Shown piece after piece: positions 33,411 through 40,723 of a stretch of DNA of 40,723 bases (positions are counted from its first letter, which is position 1; each line of letters begins with the position of its first letter). This stretch comes from an uncultured Cellvibrio sp. (lineage in GTDB: Bacteria; Pseudomonadota; Gammaproteobacteria; Pseudomonadales; Cellvibrionaceae), in contig CAMLML010000037.1 of NCBI GenBank assembly GCA_946481095.1, forward strand, positions 1 to 40,723, written 5' to 3'. The position numbers were made by a program, and so were the translations under genes. The notes below the pieces were generated by a model. The model searched no databases. It saw only the letters and a program-made list of their open reading frames with translations, and was not told the DNA's origin.

Positions 33411-34568
33411 CTAAAATGTGTCCTGATGCCGTTTTTGCCAAAAGACAATCAATAACAAACTGCTGGTTACCAACACAGCAAATATCAAAAGTGACTTCCA
33501 TCCCAATAATTGATACAACCAACCGGTTCCACCTGCTGTAACCGTCATTACACCAAAGGTAATAAACTCATTAACTGATTGTAATTTACTGCGCAAAGGA
33601 AAATCCGACCATTGCATAATCAAATTAGTCCCTGCCATATACATAAAATTCCAGCCCACACCGACCAACATCAATCCCCAATGAAAATGCATTAATGCGA
33701 TTCCGGACAAAGCCATTGCGCAGCCGCCAATTAAAATTAAACATCCACCAATACCAATCGACAAAGAACCATAACGATTAATCAAGCTACCGGTAATTAA
33801 CGAAGGTGCGAACATGCCCAACAAATGCCACTGAATCACACTCGCTGCATCAGACGCTTGATATCCACAGTGATTCATCGCCAGCGGACTTGCCAGCATC
33901 ACCATCATCATCATGGCATAACCGCCGGCAGATAATAAAATCACCGCAATTGCACGTGGATGCTTCAACAGTTCTTTCACTGTCACTGCATCTTGTGTTG
34001 CAACCAAATTTCTCGGCGGTAATTGGGTCAAGCCCAAAAATGGCAACACAACCAAAGCCAAACAAGCCACTAATACATAAGAACCCAAATAGTCTTGCGG
34101 AAAAAGATGCAAACTGTATTTACCTAGAAGCGGCCCCAAAAGCGCAGCTAATATTCCACCATTCAAGACCCAGGCAATGGCTTTACTTTTATATTCGCTG
34201 GATACCGAATCTGCTGCCGCAAAACGATAATAAAGAGCAGAAGCTTGATAACAACCCGTTAAAATTCCGGCTGCACAAAATAAAAAAAATGAATTCCAAT
34301 AAACACCGGCTGCCGCCAATAATCCACCCAGAGATCCCAATAAAGTTCCAATCACAAATGCACGTTTATATCCCCATTGCGCAAAAATTTTGGGTAAATA
34401 TAAAGTTAATAATGCAGTGGTGGCCGTCATAGTTAAAAATGGCAAGGTGGACAAAGCTGTACTCGATGCCATTTTTTCACCAACAATCCCGGTAAAAGAC
34501 AAACCAACCGAAACAGATGCCATAAATAAAAATTGGCAAAGACCTAACAGCATGGCGTTTTGGTACAT
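33411..34568 (-). CDS. MFS transporter
   Basis: 385 residues with about twelve hydrophobic segments and the MFS signature-like loop between TM2 and TM3 (FAQWGYKRAFVIGTLLGSLGG). The family includes drug and metabolite exporters; the substrate cannot be inferred. The ATG at 34568 follows AAGGAT. It sits between the RIO kinase gene (45-base gap) and gspA (66-base gap), all on the same strand; no functional link is evident. Confidence 0.88.
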   Translation of the reverse strand: MYQNAMLLGLCQFLFMASVSVGLSFTGIVGEKMASSTALSTLPFLTMTATTALLTLYLPKIFAQWGYKRAFVIGTLLGSLGGLLAAAGVYWNSFFLFCAAGILTGCYQASALYYRFAAADSVSSEYKSKAIAWVLNGGILAALLGPLLGKYSLHLFPQDYLGSYVLVACLALVVLPFLGLTQLPPRNLVATQDAVTVKELLKHPRAIAVILLSAGGYAMMMMVMLASPLAMNHCGYQASDAASVIQWHLLGMFAPSLITGSLINRYGSLSIGIGGCLILIGGCAMALSGIALMHFHWGLMLVGVGWNFMYMAGTNLIMQWSDFPLRSKLQSVNEFITFGVMTVTAGGTGWLYQLLGWKSLLIFAVLVTSSLLLIVFWQKRHQDTF

Positions 34569-34613
34569 AAGAATCCTTAGAGATAAAACAGCGACTTCAA
34601 TTTCATTAAATAA

Positions 34614-35465
34614 CTACCTGGAATCTTCCTGCAGCCGTGTCTCACGCGCTTGTTGTTCATCCAACGCTGCTTTGATTTCCAACATCACAGAATCTACATC
34701 AGCAAGCGAAAGATCTTCTGCATATTGACCCGTCAGTTCAACATCAGGATGCAAGTCTCCGGCTTCGTAAAGTGCCCAAATTTCTTTAGCGTATTGAGTG
34801 TCTAAAAGTTCTGGCGCGAAGTTGGCGTAATAACGTGTCATGTTATTCACATCACGCTCAAACATGGCTTTTGCAGAATTATTGGCAGCGGGATTTACTG
34901 CTTGCGGTAAATCAATAATCACTGGGCCGTAATCATCCACCAACACATTAAATTCAGATAAATCACCGTGAACAATTCCCGCACACAACATACGCACAAT
35001 ATCGCGCATCACCACTTCATGATCTTCACGCGCTTGTTCTGCTGACATTGCCACATCATTCAAACGCGGCGCAACATTTCCTTCGTCATCCATCACCAAT
35101 TCCATTAACAACACACCATCAAAACAACCAAAGGGTTGCGGCACCCGTACCCCTGCGTTGGCCAATTGATAAAGTGCATCCACTTCAGCGTTTTGCCACA
35201 ATTCTTCCTGTTGTTTTTTACCGTATTTCGAACCTTTTTCCATAGCACGTGCACGGCGCGAATTGCGAACTTTACGCCCTTCCTGATACGTCACCGCTTG
35301 TTTAAAGCTGCGTTTATTGGCTTCTTTATAAACCTTGGCACAACGAATTTCATTACCACAACGCACCACAAATACAGACGCCTCTTTACCACTCATCAAT
35401 GGCCGTATGACTTCGTCAATCACACCGTCTTCAAGTAAGGGTAATAAGCGAGGGGGTGTTTTCAT
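34614..35465 (-). CDS. RIO-type serine/threonine protein kinase
   Basis: 283 residues of the RIO1-like atypical kinase family. ATP-binding Lys44 is in IRCAKVYKEANKRSFKQ. The flexible loop contains RKVRNSRRARAMEKGSKYGKK. The catalytic loop is GIVHGDLSEFNVLV with Asp168, and the metal-binding Asp185 is in VIIDLPQAVN. Eukaryotic and archaeal RIO kinases act in ribosome biogenesis; bacterial targets are unknown. A charged tail (EQQARETRLQEDSR) follows the domain. The 80-base gap upstream to the membrane-protein gene holds nothing else. Confidence 0.92.
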   Translation of the reverse strand: MKTPPRLLPLLEDGVIDEVIRPLMSGKEASVFVVRCGNEIRCAKVYKEANKRSFKQAVTYQEGRKVRNSRRARAMEKGSKYGKKQQEELWQNAEVDALYQLANAGVRVPQPFGCFDGVLLMELVMDDEGNVAPRLNDVAMSAEQAREDHEVVMRDIVRMLCAGIVHGDLSEFNVLVDDYGPVIIDLPQAVNPAANNSAKAMFERDVNNMTRYYANFAPELLDTQYAKEIWALYEAGDLHPDVELTGQYAEDLSLADVDSVMLEIKAALDEQQARETRLQEDSR

Positions 35466-35545
35466 TAATTTGTCCGTTAGTTTTAATAGAATAAAAGGTT
35501 GCCCAGTGTTTTTTAAGCATGGACAAGATCTATTTATCAGCAGAT

Positions 35546-36367
35546 TTAATTTTTTTCATTCCTGGCATCTTGTATCTCTCGAAGCATAGTTTCAAATTCA
35601 ACTGGGCTTAAAGCTCCAACATCCTTAGCTTTTACAAGTGCGTCATAGTATTTTCCAAACCATATTTTTTCGATATTTTTTAAATGTATGACAGCTATTA
35701 AATCCAACGTTATATCTCGTATTTTTGCTATACTCAATTTAACCTGAAAAAGTTGATTCCAAATAGGATAGAAATATGTTTCCGGTTGCGTTGGATCATA
35801 TTCTATAAATTTTTGATTGATAATATCTGAATAGCTTGAACCCTCAAGGTGATCACCTCTCGAATCCTCACTTTCAATGAAATACAATATCTGATTCAGG
35901 GTAAAGGTACTGTTATCTCCAAATATGAAAACTAGATAATCAGATTCAGGTGTATTCATAGGCATCGCGAATATTGATTTAAATAAACTTTCAAATTCGG
36001 AATATTCATTTCTAATAATTTCAATTAACTGAACTCTTGAGTGCTCATCTCTACTTAACATCAGTTGTTTGTTAGCAATTTCCGTCTGGGTCTTCATAGC
36101 TTCAGTTGTTTCTTTTAGCTCCTTTTTCTGAGTAACGTATGTTCTATAGAGCAAATAGACGGTAACTAATCCAATCAGTGGATTTAAAATTCCACCGATA
36201 TAATCTCCAGCTTGACCTAGTACTTCGTTTTCAGTTTGGCCAGTAGCAGGATAAATATACATAACATCTTTTGTAAAAAAGAAGTACCAACAAACAACAG
36301 CGATGGCAACAACAATAACTACTAGCAAAAGTATCCATAGATAATTTTTTTCATTTTGTTCGCTCAT
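35546..36367 (-). CDS. Membrane protein resembling putative AbiC-type phage abortive infection proteins
   Basis: 273 residues from the ATG at 36367, preceded by GGAGAG. TM1 is at about 10-31. A short loop leads to GQAGDYIGGILNPLIGLVTVYLLYRTYV, in which the GD-GG-LNP motif precedes TM2 (about 57-76). A coiled-coil of about 30 residues follows (KKELKETTEAMKTQTEIANK), then a soluble helical domain (100-273). The GDxxGGxLNP-TM-coiled-coil front end is the layout I associate with PutAbiC (PF16872); the C-terminal domain is less clear, so this is a tentative assignment. AT-rich compared with its neighbours. It sits between a RIO kinase and an oxidoreductase gene and has no obvious partner gene. Confidence 0.5.
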   Translation of the reverse strand: MSEQNEKNYLWILLLVVIVVAIAVVCWYFFFTKDVMYIYPATGQTENEVLGQAGDYIGGILNPLIGLVTVYLLYRTYVTQKKELKETTEAMKTQTEIANKQLMLSRDEHSRVQLIEIIRNEYSEFESLFKSIFAMPMNTPESDYLVFIFGDNSTFTLNQILYFIESEDSRGDHLEGSSYSDIINQKFIEYDPTQPETYFYPIWNQLFQVKLSIAKIRDITLDLIAVIHLKNIEKIWFGKYYDALVKAKDVGALSPVEFETMLREIQDARNEKN

Positions 36368-36412
36368 AAACTCTCCAATTCGTGAACAAGTCAATTCAAC
36401 TACGAAATTTAA

Positions 36413-37051
36413 TCAAACTGCCTCACCATTCAATTCACGCAGCGCAGACACTAGTAACTCAACCGGTTGTGCGCCTTGCAATAGATGTTGTTGATTGATG
36501 ACCAAACTGGGAACAGCGTTAATGCCGGATAGATGCCATTCGCGTTCAAGATTGCGAACCTCTTGAGCAAACGCATCAGTTTGTAAAAGCGTTTTTGCTT
36601 CGGATTGATCCAATCCAACTTCAGCAACCAGTTGTAACAACAATTGGTGATCGCCCGGATTTTTTCCTTCTGTTTGATAGGCACGCATCAATTCCAGTTT
36701 AAGTTTTCGCTGCAAACCAACACCGCATCTATCTGCCCAAAATAATAAACGATGCGCATCAAAAGTATTCCAGATACGTTCTCGCTTGCCAAAAACAAAA
36801 CCAATTTCTTCACCGCGCTGACGCAAATTTTCATGCGTAGCATCAACTTGCCCAGCGCTCATACCATATTTTGCCGACAGGTATTCCGTTAAATTTTTTC
36901 CCTCTGATGGCATATCCGGATTTAATTCAAAAGGCTGGAAATGTAATTCATAACTGATTTCATCACCCAATTGTGCAAGAGCCTTTTCAAGTGATGCCAA
37001 ACCCAAGGCGCACCATGGGCAGCTGATGTCGGAGATGTAGTCGATACGCAT
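36413..37051 (-). CDS. DsbA-family oxidoreductase (FrnE-like)
   Basis: 212 residues with a thioredoxin-fold CPWC motif at 11-14 (YISDISCPWCALGL), a helical insertion (about 65-150), and the cis-proline segment INAVPSLVINQQHLLQGAQP near the C-terminus. There is no signal peptide, so it is cytoplasmic, as for FrnE and 2-hydroxychromene-isomerase-like DsbA relatives. FrnE of Deinococcus is linked to oxidative-stress tolerance; the role here is inferred only from the family. The first palindromic repeat begins seven bases upstream of its start codon, so its promoter or leader includes repeat DNA. Confidence 0.88.
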   Translation of the reverse strand: MRIDYISDISCPWCALGLASLEKALAQLGDEISYELHFQPFELNPDMPSEGKNLTEYLSAKYGMSAGQVDATHENLRQRGEEIGFVFGKRERIWNTFDAHRLLFWADRCGVGLQRKLKLELMRAYQTEGKNPGDHQLLLQLVAEVGLDQSEAKTLLQTDAFAQEVRNLEREWHLSGINAVPSLVINQQHLLQGAQPVELLVSALRELNGEAV

Positions 37052-37057
37052 AAATTT

Positions 37058-37092
37058 GCCCTCACCCTAGCCCTCTCCCAGAGGGAGAGGGG
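37058..37092 (+). repeat. GC-rich palindromic repeat, copy A
   Basis: 35 bases, beginning GCCCTCACCCTAGCCC and containing the palindrome CCCTCTCCC-AGA-GGGAGAGGG. It is the exact reverse complement of copy B. Similarity to copy C continues to about 37110 (GGGGATT-TTACTCCCTTCTTT). Confidence 0.9.
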
Positions 37093-37208
37093 ATTGTTAC
37101 TCCCTTCTTTTTAAGCAAGGGATAAATTGTCACTGTTGTTTGCTTCGTAGAAATTGTGTCACTGCAATGTGATTCGTAAAAATGCGATTTTATCGCGTTA
37201 ACAACCAC

Positions 37209-37595
37209 CTAAAAAATTGGGGAGCCCAGTCCCCTCTCCCTCTGGGAGAGGGCTAGGGTGAGGGCAATCTCTGCCAACACACTTTCTATCTGAGTCAACA
37301 CCTGCCGATTATCAAAACGTAATACTTTTATGCCCAAGTCATTGAGTCGTTGAGTTCTGATCACATCTTTCGCAATCCCTTCTTCAGTGAAATGCTGACC
37401 ACCATCAAGCTCAACAATCAATTTGTGCTCGTCACAATAAAAATCGGCGATGTAATTTTCTATTGGATGTTGCCGACGAAATTTTGCATTCAATAATTGA
37501 CGATTTCGTAATAACCGCCATAGAAATATTTCGGCGTCTGTTTGTTGCTGACGCAATTCCCTTGCGAGTTCGATTAATACGGATAGTGTTTGCAC
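37209..37595 (-). CDS. DUF559 (Vsr/PD-(D/E)XK endonuclease-like) protein
   Basis: 128 residues from a GTG start at 37595. The DUF559 core is clear: LARELRQQQTDAEIFLWRLL, NAKFRRQHPIENYIADFYC, LIVELDGGQHF and IKVLRFDNRQVL. These are the Vsr-like nuclease-fold positions, with E...D-E-D/Q-x-H residues that could form an active site. The function of DUF559 is not established. The last about 18 residues (IALTLALSQRERGLGSPIF) are encoded by repeat copy B and the adjoining hairpin. Copy C ends nine bases upstream of the GTG and supplies the only purine-rich ribosome-binding candidate (GTGAGGG). Copies A and D lie farther out. The gene is thus embedded in repeat DNA, suggesting it moves or co-evolves with the repeats. 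Confidence 0.85.
   Translation of the reverse strand: MQTLSVLIELARELRQQQTDAEIFLWRLLRNRQLLNAKFRRQHPIENYIADFYCDEHKLIVELDGGQHFTEEGIAKDVIRTQRLNDLGIKVLRFDNRQVLTQIESVLAEIALTLALSQRERGLGSPIF
37211..37234 (-). terminator. Terminator overlapping the DUF559 3' end
   Basis: GGGG-ACTGGGCT-CCCC followed by AATTTTTT on the minus strand. The hairpin begins inside repeat copy B and the T run reaches the stop codon. Confidence 0.6.
37231..37265 (-). repeat. GC-rich palindromic repeat, copy B
   Basis: Exact 35-base reverse complement of copy A. Read on the minus strand in the DUF559 frame it encodes ALTLALSQRERG. Confidence 0.9.
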
Positions 37596-37604
37596 CCTGG
37601 TTTT

Positions 37605-37638
37605 CCCTCACCCTAGCCCTCTCCCAGAGGGAGAGGGG
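37605..37638 (+). repeat. GC-rich palindromic repeat, copy C
   Basis: Identical to copy A except for the first base. The similarity extends to about 37656, where a second small inverted repeat (ACTCCCT...AGGGAGT) follows. It lies directly upstream of the DUF559 start on the opposite strand. Confidence 0.9.
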
Positions 37639-37748
37639 ATTTTTACTCCCTTCTTTGCTAGGGAGGGAGTTAAACAACTTTTTTCTTCTTAAGCAAATGC
37701 CAATCGAAACTCTTACCCAAATCCCCAAAAACAGGGAGTCGTTTTATC

Positions 37749-37785
37749 CCCCTCTCCCTCTGGGAGAGGGGTTAGGGGTGAGGGC
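37749..37785 (-). repeat. GC-rich palindromic repeat, copy D
   Basis: Inverted relative to copy C, with a few changes (GGGGTTAGGGGTGAGGG in place of GGGCTAGGGTGAGGG). It lies about 80 bases before the gcvP start, in the gene's probable promoter region. The 271 bases between DUF559 and gcvP hold copies C and D and no other gene. Confidence 0.88.
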
Positions 37786-37866
37786 AATGTCAAGTCTCGC
37801 GAACACAGGTCAAAATTGATACCATGCGCGCCTTTTCCAGCCCACCTCTTTTCCTCGAGAAACCTT

Positions 37867-40723
37867 ATGTCGTTCGATAGTCGTTCCGCTTCGCTTGAGC
37901 AATTAGCTTTTCATGATGAATTTATTGGCCGCCACATTGGGCCGGATCAGCAGCAGACTGCTGAGATGCTGCAAACACTGGGCTTGAAGAGCATCAAGGA
38001 GTTGATCGACAAAACTGTACCGGACGGCATTCGACTCAAATCCGAGCTGAATCTGGATGCGGCAGTGACTGAAGCGGAAGCTTTGGCCTACCTGCGTGAA
38101 GTCGCCAACAAAAACCAGGTTTTCAAGACTTATATAGGCATGGGCTATCACGATACCCATGTGCCATTGGTTGTATTGCGTAATGTGTTGGAAAACCCGG
38201 GTTGGTACACAGCTTACACGCCCTACCAACCGGAAATCGCCCAGGGCCGCCTTGAGGCTTTGTTGAATTATCAACAAATGATCATCGATTTGACCGGCAT
38301 GGAAATGGCCAACGCTTCTATGTTGGACGAAGGCACAGCCGCCGCCGAAGCTATGGCCATGTGCAAACGCCAGAATAAAAAGAGTAAATCCGATGTGTTT
38401 TTTGTGGATGCCGATACGCATCCGCAAACCATTGCAGTAATCAAAACCCGCGCCGAACATTTTGGATTTGAAGTGGTAGTTGCAGCGGCAGATGAATTAA
38501 CAAAAGGCGATTACTTCGGTGCCCTGCTCTCTTATCCCGGTTCCAGCGGGCAAATTCGCGACCTCACCGATTTAATCGATGCCGCGCACAAACAAAATAC
38601 TTTAGTAACCGTCGCGTCAGATTTAATGGCATTGATGCTGTTGAAATCACCCGGCTCAATGGGTGCTGATGTCGTGATTGGTACCAACCAACGTTTCGGT
38701 GTGCCAATGGGTTTTGGTGGACCACACGCCGGTTTCTTTGCCTTCCGTGATGATTACAAACGTTCTGCGCCCGGCCGCATTATTGGTGTGTCGATTGATG
38801 CACGCGGCAAACAAGCGCTGCGTATGGCAATGCAAACTCGCGAGCAGCATATTCGTCGCGAAAAAGCCAACTCGAACATTTGTACGTCACAAGTTTTGTT
38901 GGCAGTGATGAGTGTGTTCTACGCGATTTATCACGGCCCCGAAGGTTTAACGCGTATCGCCAATCGCATTCATCGTTTGGCAGCGATTACGGCTGATGCG
39001 CTCTCAGCAAAATTTTCACTCAACAATTCCGCATTTTTTGACACACTGAGTGTGAATGTCGGCAATCAACAAAGCAGCATTTATCAAGCGGCACTGAATG
39101 CAAAAATTAATTTGCGTTTGATCGGCAAGGATTCATTGGGTATTAGCATCAACGAAACCACCACTGAAAGTGATGTTGTCGAATTGCTGAGTGTTTTTGG
39201 TATCACCAATTTTGATATTAATGTTGCTGATAAAAAACTCGCACAAAACAATTCAGCAATCAGTCAAGATTTATTGCGCACCGATGCAGTGTTAACACAT
39301 CCCGTATTCAATACTTATCACAGCGAAACCGAAATGCTGCGCTATTTAAAGCGTTTGGAATCCAAAGATATTGCATTAAACAATGCGATGATTCCGTTGG
39401 GTTCTTGCACCATGAAATTAAACGCAACTGCTGAAATGATCCCGGTGACCTGGCCGGAATTTGGCAAGCTCCACCCCTTCGCGCCGATTGATCAAGCCAA
39501 AGGCTACCAACAATTATTTGAAGAACTGCAAGAGATGTTAAAAGCTTGCACCGGTTACGATGCCATCAGCTTACAACCCAACGCCGGTTCGCAAGGTGAA
39601 TACGCTGGCTTGGTTGCCATCAAAAAATATTTTGAAAGCAAAGGCGAAACCCAACGCGATATTTGTTTGATTCCCGCATCCGCACACGGCACCAACCCGG
39701 CTTCTGCACAAATGGTGAGTTTTAAAGTGGTGGTGACGGCTTGTGATAGCAAAGGTAATGTGGACTTGAATGATCTGCGCGAAAAAATTGCTACTTACGG
39801 CAATCAAATCGCTTGCATCATGGTCACCTACCCATCGACTCACGGTGTGTTTGAAGAAGGCATCACCGAATTGTGCGAAATGATTCATGCAGTCGGTGGT
39901 CAAGTTTATATCGACGGCGCGAACATGAATGCATTAGTGGGTGTTGCTGCGCCCGGGAAATTTGGCGGCGATGTATCACATTTGAATTTGCACAAAACAT
40001 TTTGTATTCCACACGGCGGTGGCGGCCCCGGCATGGGCCCCATCGGTGTTGGTAAACATTTAGCGCCGTTTTTAGCATCACACCCTGTGCAAAATGTTCC
40101 GGGTACACAAATTAATAACGGTACTATTTCTGCTGCGCCCTGGGGCTCTGCCAGTATTCTGCCGATCAGCTGGATGTACATCAAAATGATGGGCGCCGTT
40201 GGTATGCGTCAAGCAACAGAATTTGCGATGTTGAATGCAAACTATGTTGCGAAAAAATTGGAAAGCGCTTATCCGATTTTGTACAAAGGCACCAATGGTT
40301 TTGTTGCACATGAATGTTTGTTGGATTTGCGCCCATTAAAAGAAGCCAGCGGCATTACTGAAGAAGATATAGCCAAACGCTTGATGGATTTCGGCTTCCA
40401 CGCACCGACCATGTCCTTCCCGGTCGCAGGCACTTTGATGATTGAACCGACTGAATCCGAATCAAAAATTGAATTGGATAAATTCGTCAACGCCATGTTA
40501 ACCATCCGCGCCGAAATCGAAGACGTGATTCAAGGCAAAATCACCGCCGAAGCCAGCCCATTACACAATGCCCCGCACACACAAGACGACGTACTCGACG
40601 AAAACTGGAACCGCGCCTATTCAAGAGAAGTCGCAGGCCGCCCGGCAAACTGGTTGAAAAACCATAAAGTTTGGCCCGCAGTGAATCGTATTGATAACGT
40701 ATACGGCGATAGAAATTTAGTGT
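37867..40723 (+). CDS. gcvP: Glycine dehydrogenase (decarboxylating), P protein (3' truncated)
   Basis: The frame runs from the ATG at 37867 to the window edge without a stop, 952 codons, so only about the last ten residues of the usual 955-965 are missing. The PLP-dependent P protein of the glycine cleavage system decarboxylates glycine and loads aminomethyl on lipoyl-GcvH. The N-terminus [17 protein letters not shown] is typical. The PLP lysine is K710 in [20 protein letters not shown]. It is the fused single-chain form, with an N-terminal half (about 1-440) and a catalytic half starting near [12 protein letters not shown]. gcvT and gcvH are not upstream. No glycine riboswitch is visible in the leader, and the ribosome-binding site is weak. 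Confidence 0.96.
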   Translation, partial: MSFDSRSASLEQLAFHDEFIGRHIGPDQQQTAEMLQTLGLKSIKELIDKTVPDGIRLKSELNLDAAVTEAEALAYLREVANKNQVFKTYIGMGYHDTHVPLVVLRNVLENPGWYTAYTPYQPEIAQGRLEALLNYQQMIIDLTGMEMANASMLDEGTAAAEAMAMCKRQNKKSKSDVFFVDADTHPQTIAVIKTRAEHFGFEVVVAAADELTKGDYFGALLSYPGSSGQIRDLTDLIDAAHKQNTLVTVASDLMALMLLKSPGSMGADVVIGTNQRFGVPMGFGGPHAGFFAFRDDYKRSAPGRIIGVSIDARGKQALRMAMQTREQHIRREKANSNICTSQVLLAVMSVFYAIYHGPEGLTRIANRIHRLAAITADALSAKFSLNNSAFFDTLSVNVGNQQSSIYQAALNAKINLRLIGKDSLGISINETTTESDVVELLSVFGITNFDINVADKKLAQNNSAISQDLLRTDAVLTHPVFNTYHSETEMLRYLKRLESKDIALNNAMIPLGSCTMKLNATAEMIPVTWPEFGKLHPFAPIDQAKGYQQLFEELQEMLKACTGYDAISLQPNAGSQGEYAGLVAIKKYFESKGETQRDICLIPASAHGTNPASAQMVSFKVVVTACDSKGNVDLNDLREKIATYGNQIACIMVTYPSTHGVFEEGITELCEMIHAVGGQVYIDGANMNALVGVAAPGKFGGDVSHLNLHKTFCIPHGGGGPGMGPIGVGKHLAPFLASHPVQNVPGTQINNGTISAAPWGSASILPISWMYIKMMGAVGMRQATEFAMLNANYVAKKLESAYPILYKGTNGFVAHECLLDLRPLKEASGITEEDIAKRLMDFGFHAPTMSFPVAGTLMIEPTESESKIELDKFVNAMLTIRAEIEDVIQGKITAEASPLHNAPHTQDDVLDENWNRAYSREVAGRPANWLKNHKVWPAVNRIDNVYGDRNLV

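Noticed and set aside
37058..37785. Repeats A-D as a CRISPR array
   Set aside because: Only four copies, in alternating orientation, with irregular spacing and a gene between them; this is a REP/BIME-like pattern.
37786..37866. Glycine riboswitch before gcvP
   Set aside because: The leader is only about 80 bases after repeat D and shows none of the paired-aptamer structure expected.

Overview
The window looks like chromosomal DNA of a gammaproteobacterium of the Cellvibrio/Saccharophagus/Teredinibacter type. Supporting signs are the gene orders dedD-cvpA-purF-metZ and alaS-lysC-csrA-tRNA-Ser, a gspA-gspB pair whose ATPase carries a serine-rich linker of the kind common in that group, and a large TonB-dependent receptor locus with flavin-dependent halogenases next to a glycoside hydrolase. 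The genus is an inference from gene content; no search was run.

Layout. 1-1.9 kb: the end of an unknown gene, then a GAF-EAL c-di-GMP phosphodiesterase. 1.9-14.5 kb, almost all minus strand: tRNA-Val, metZ, purF, cvpA, a DedD-like SPOR protein, tRNA-Ser, csrA, lysC, alaS, a Trm112-like protein, a PAS-GGDEF-EAL protein, slyX and a beta-lactamase-fold hydrolase. 14.6-15.2 kb, plus strand: a SUI1/YciH factor and a DUF3820 protein. 15.2-20.1 kb, plus strand, AT-rich and accessory in character: a secreted GH2 enzyme, a possible 41-codon secreted peptide, a right-handed beta-helix (tailspike-like) protein with a Tat-type leader lying between two 18-bp direct repeats, and an unrecognised membrane protein.

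20.1-28.4 kb, minus strand, is the most distinctive locus: a TonB-dependent receptor, then a tightly packed SapC-family gene, a JmjC/cupin-like oxygenase gene and two tryptophan-halogenase-family genes. A sigma-70-like promoter upstream of the receptor has a perfect 14-bp LacI-type palindrome overlapping its -35 box, the untranslated leader holds two tandem hairpins, and a strong hairpin separates the receptor from the four downstream genes. The set looks like an inducible uptake system coupled to halogenation/hydroxylation enzymes of unknown substrate.

28.4-37.1 kb: ung, a 2-Cys peroxiredoxin, bfd-bfr, gspB-gspA, an MFS transporter, a RIO-type kinase, a membrane protein resembling putative AbiC-type phage-abortive-infection proteins, and a FrnE-like DsbA-family protein. 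37.1-37.8 kb: a DUF559 endonuclease-like gene surrounded by four copies of a GC-rich palindromic repeat, one of which encodes the protein's C-terminus and another of which lies at its start. 37.9 kb to the end: gcvP, cut by the window edge.
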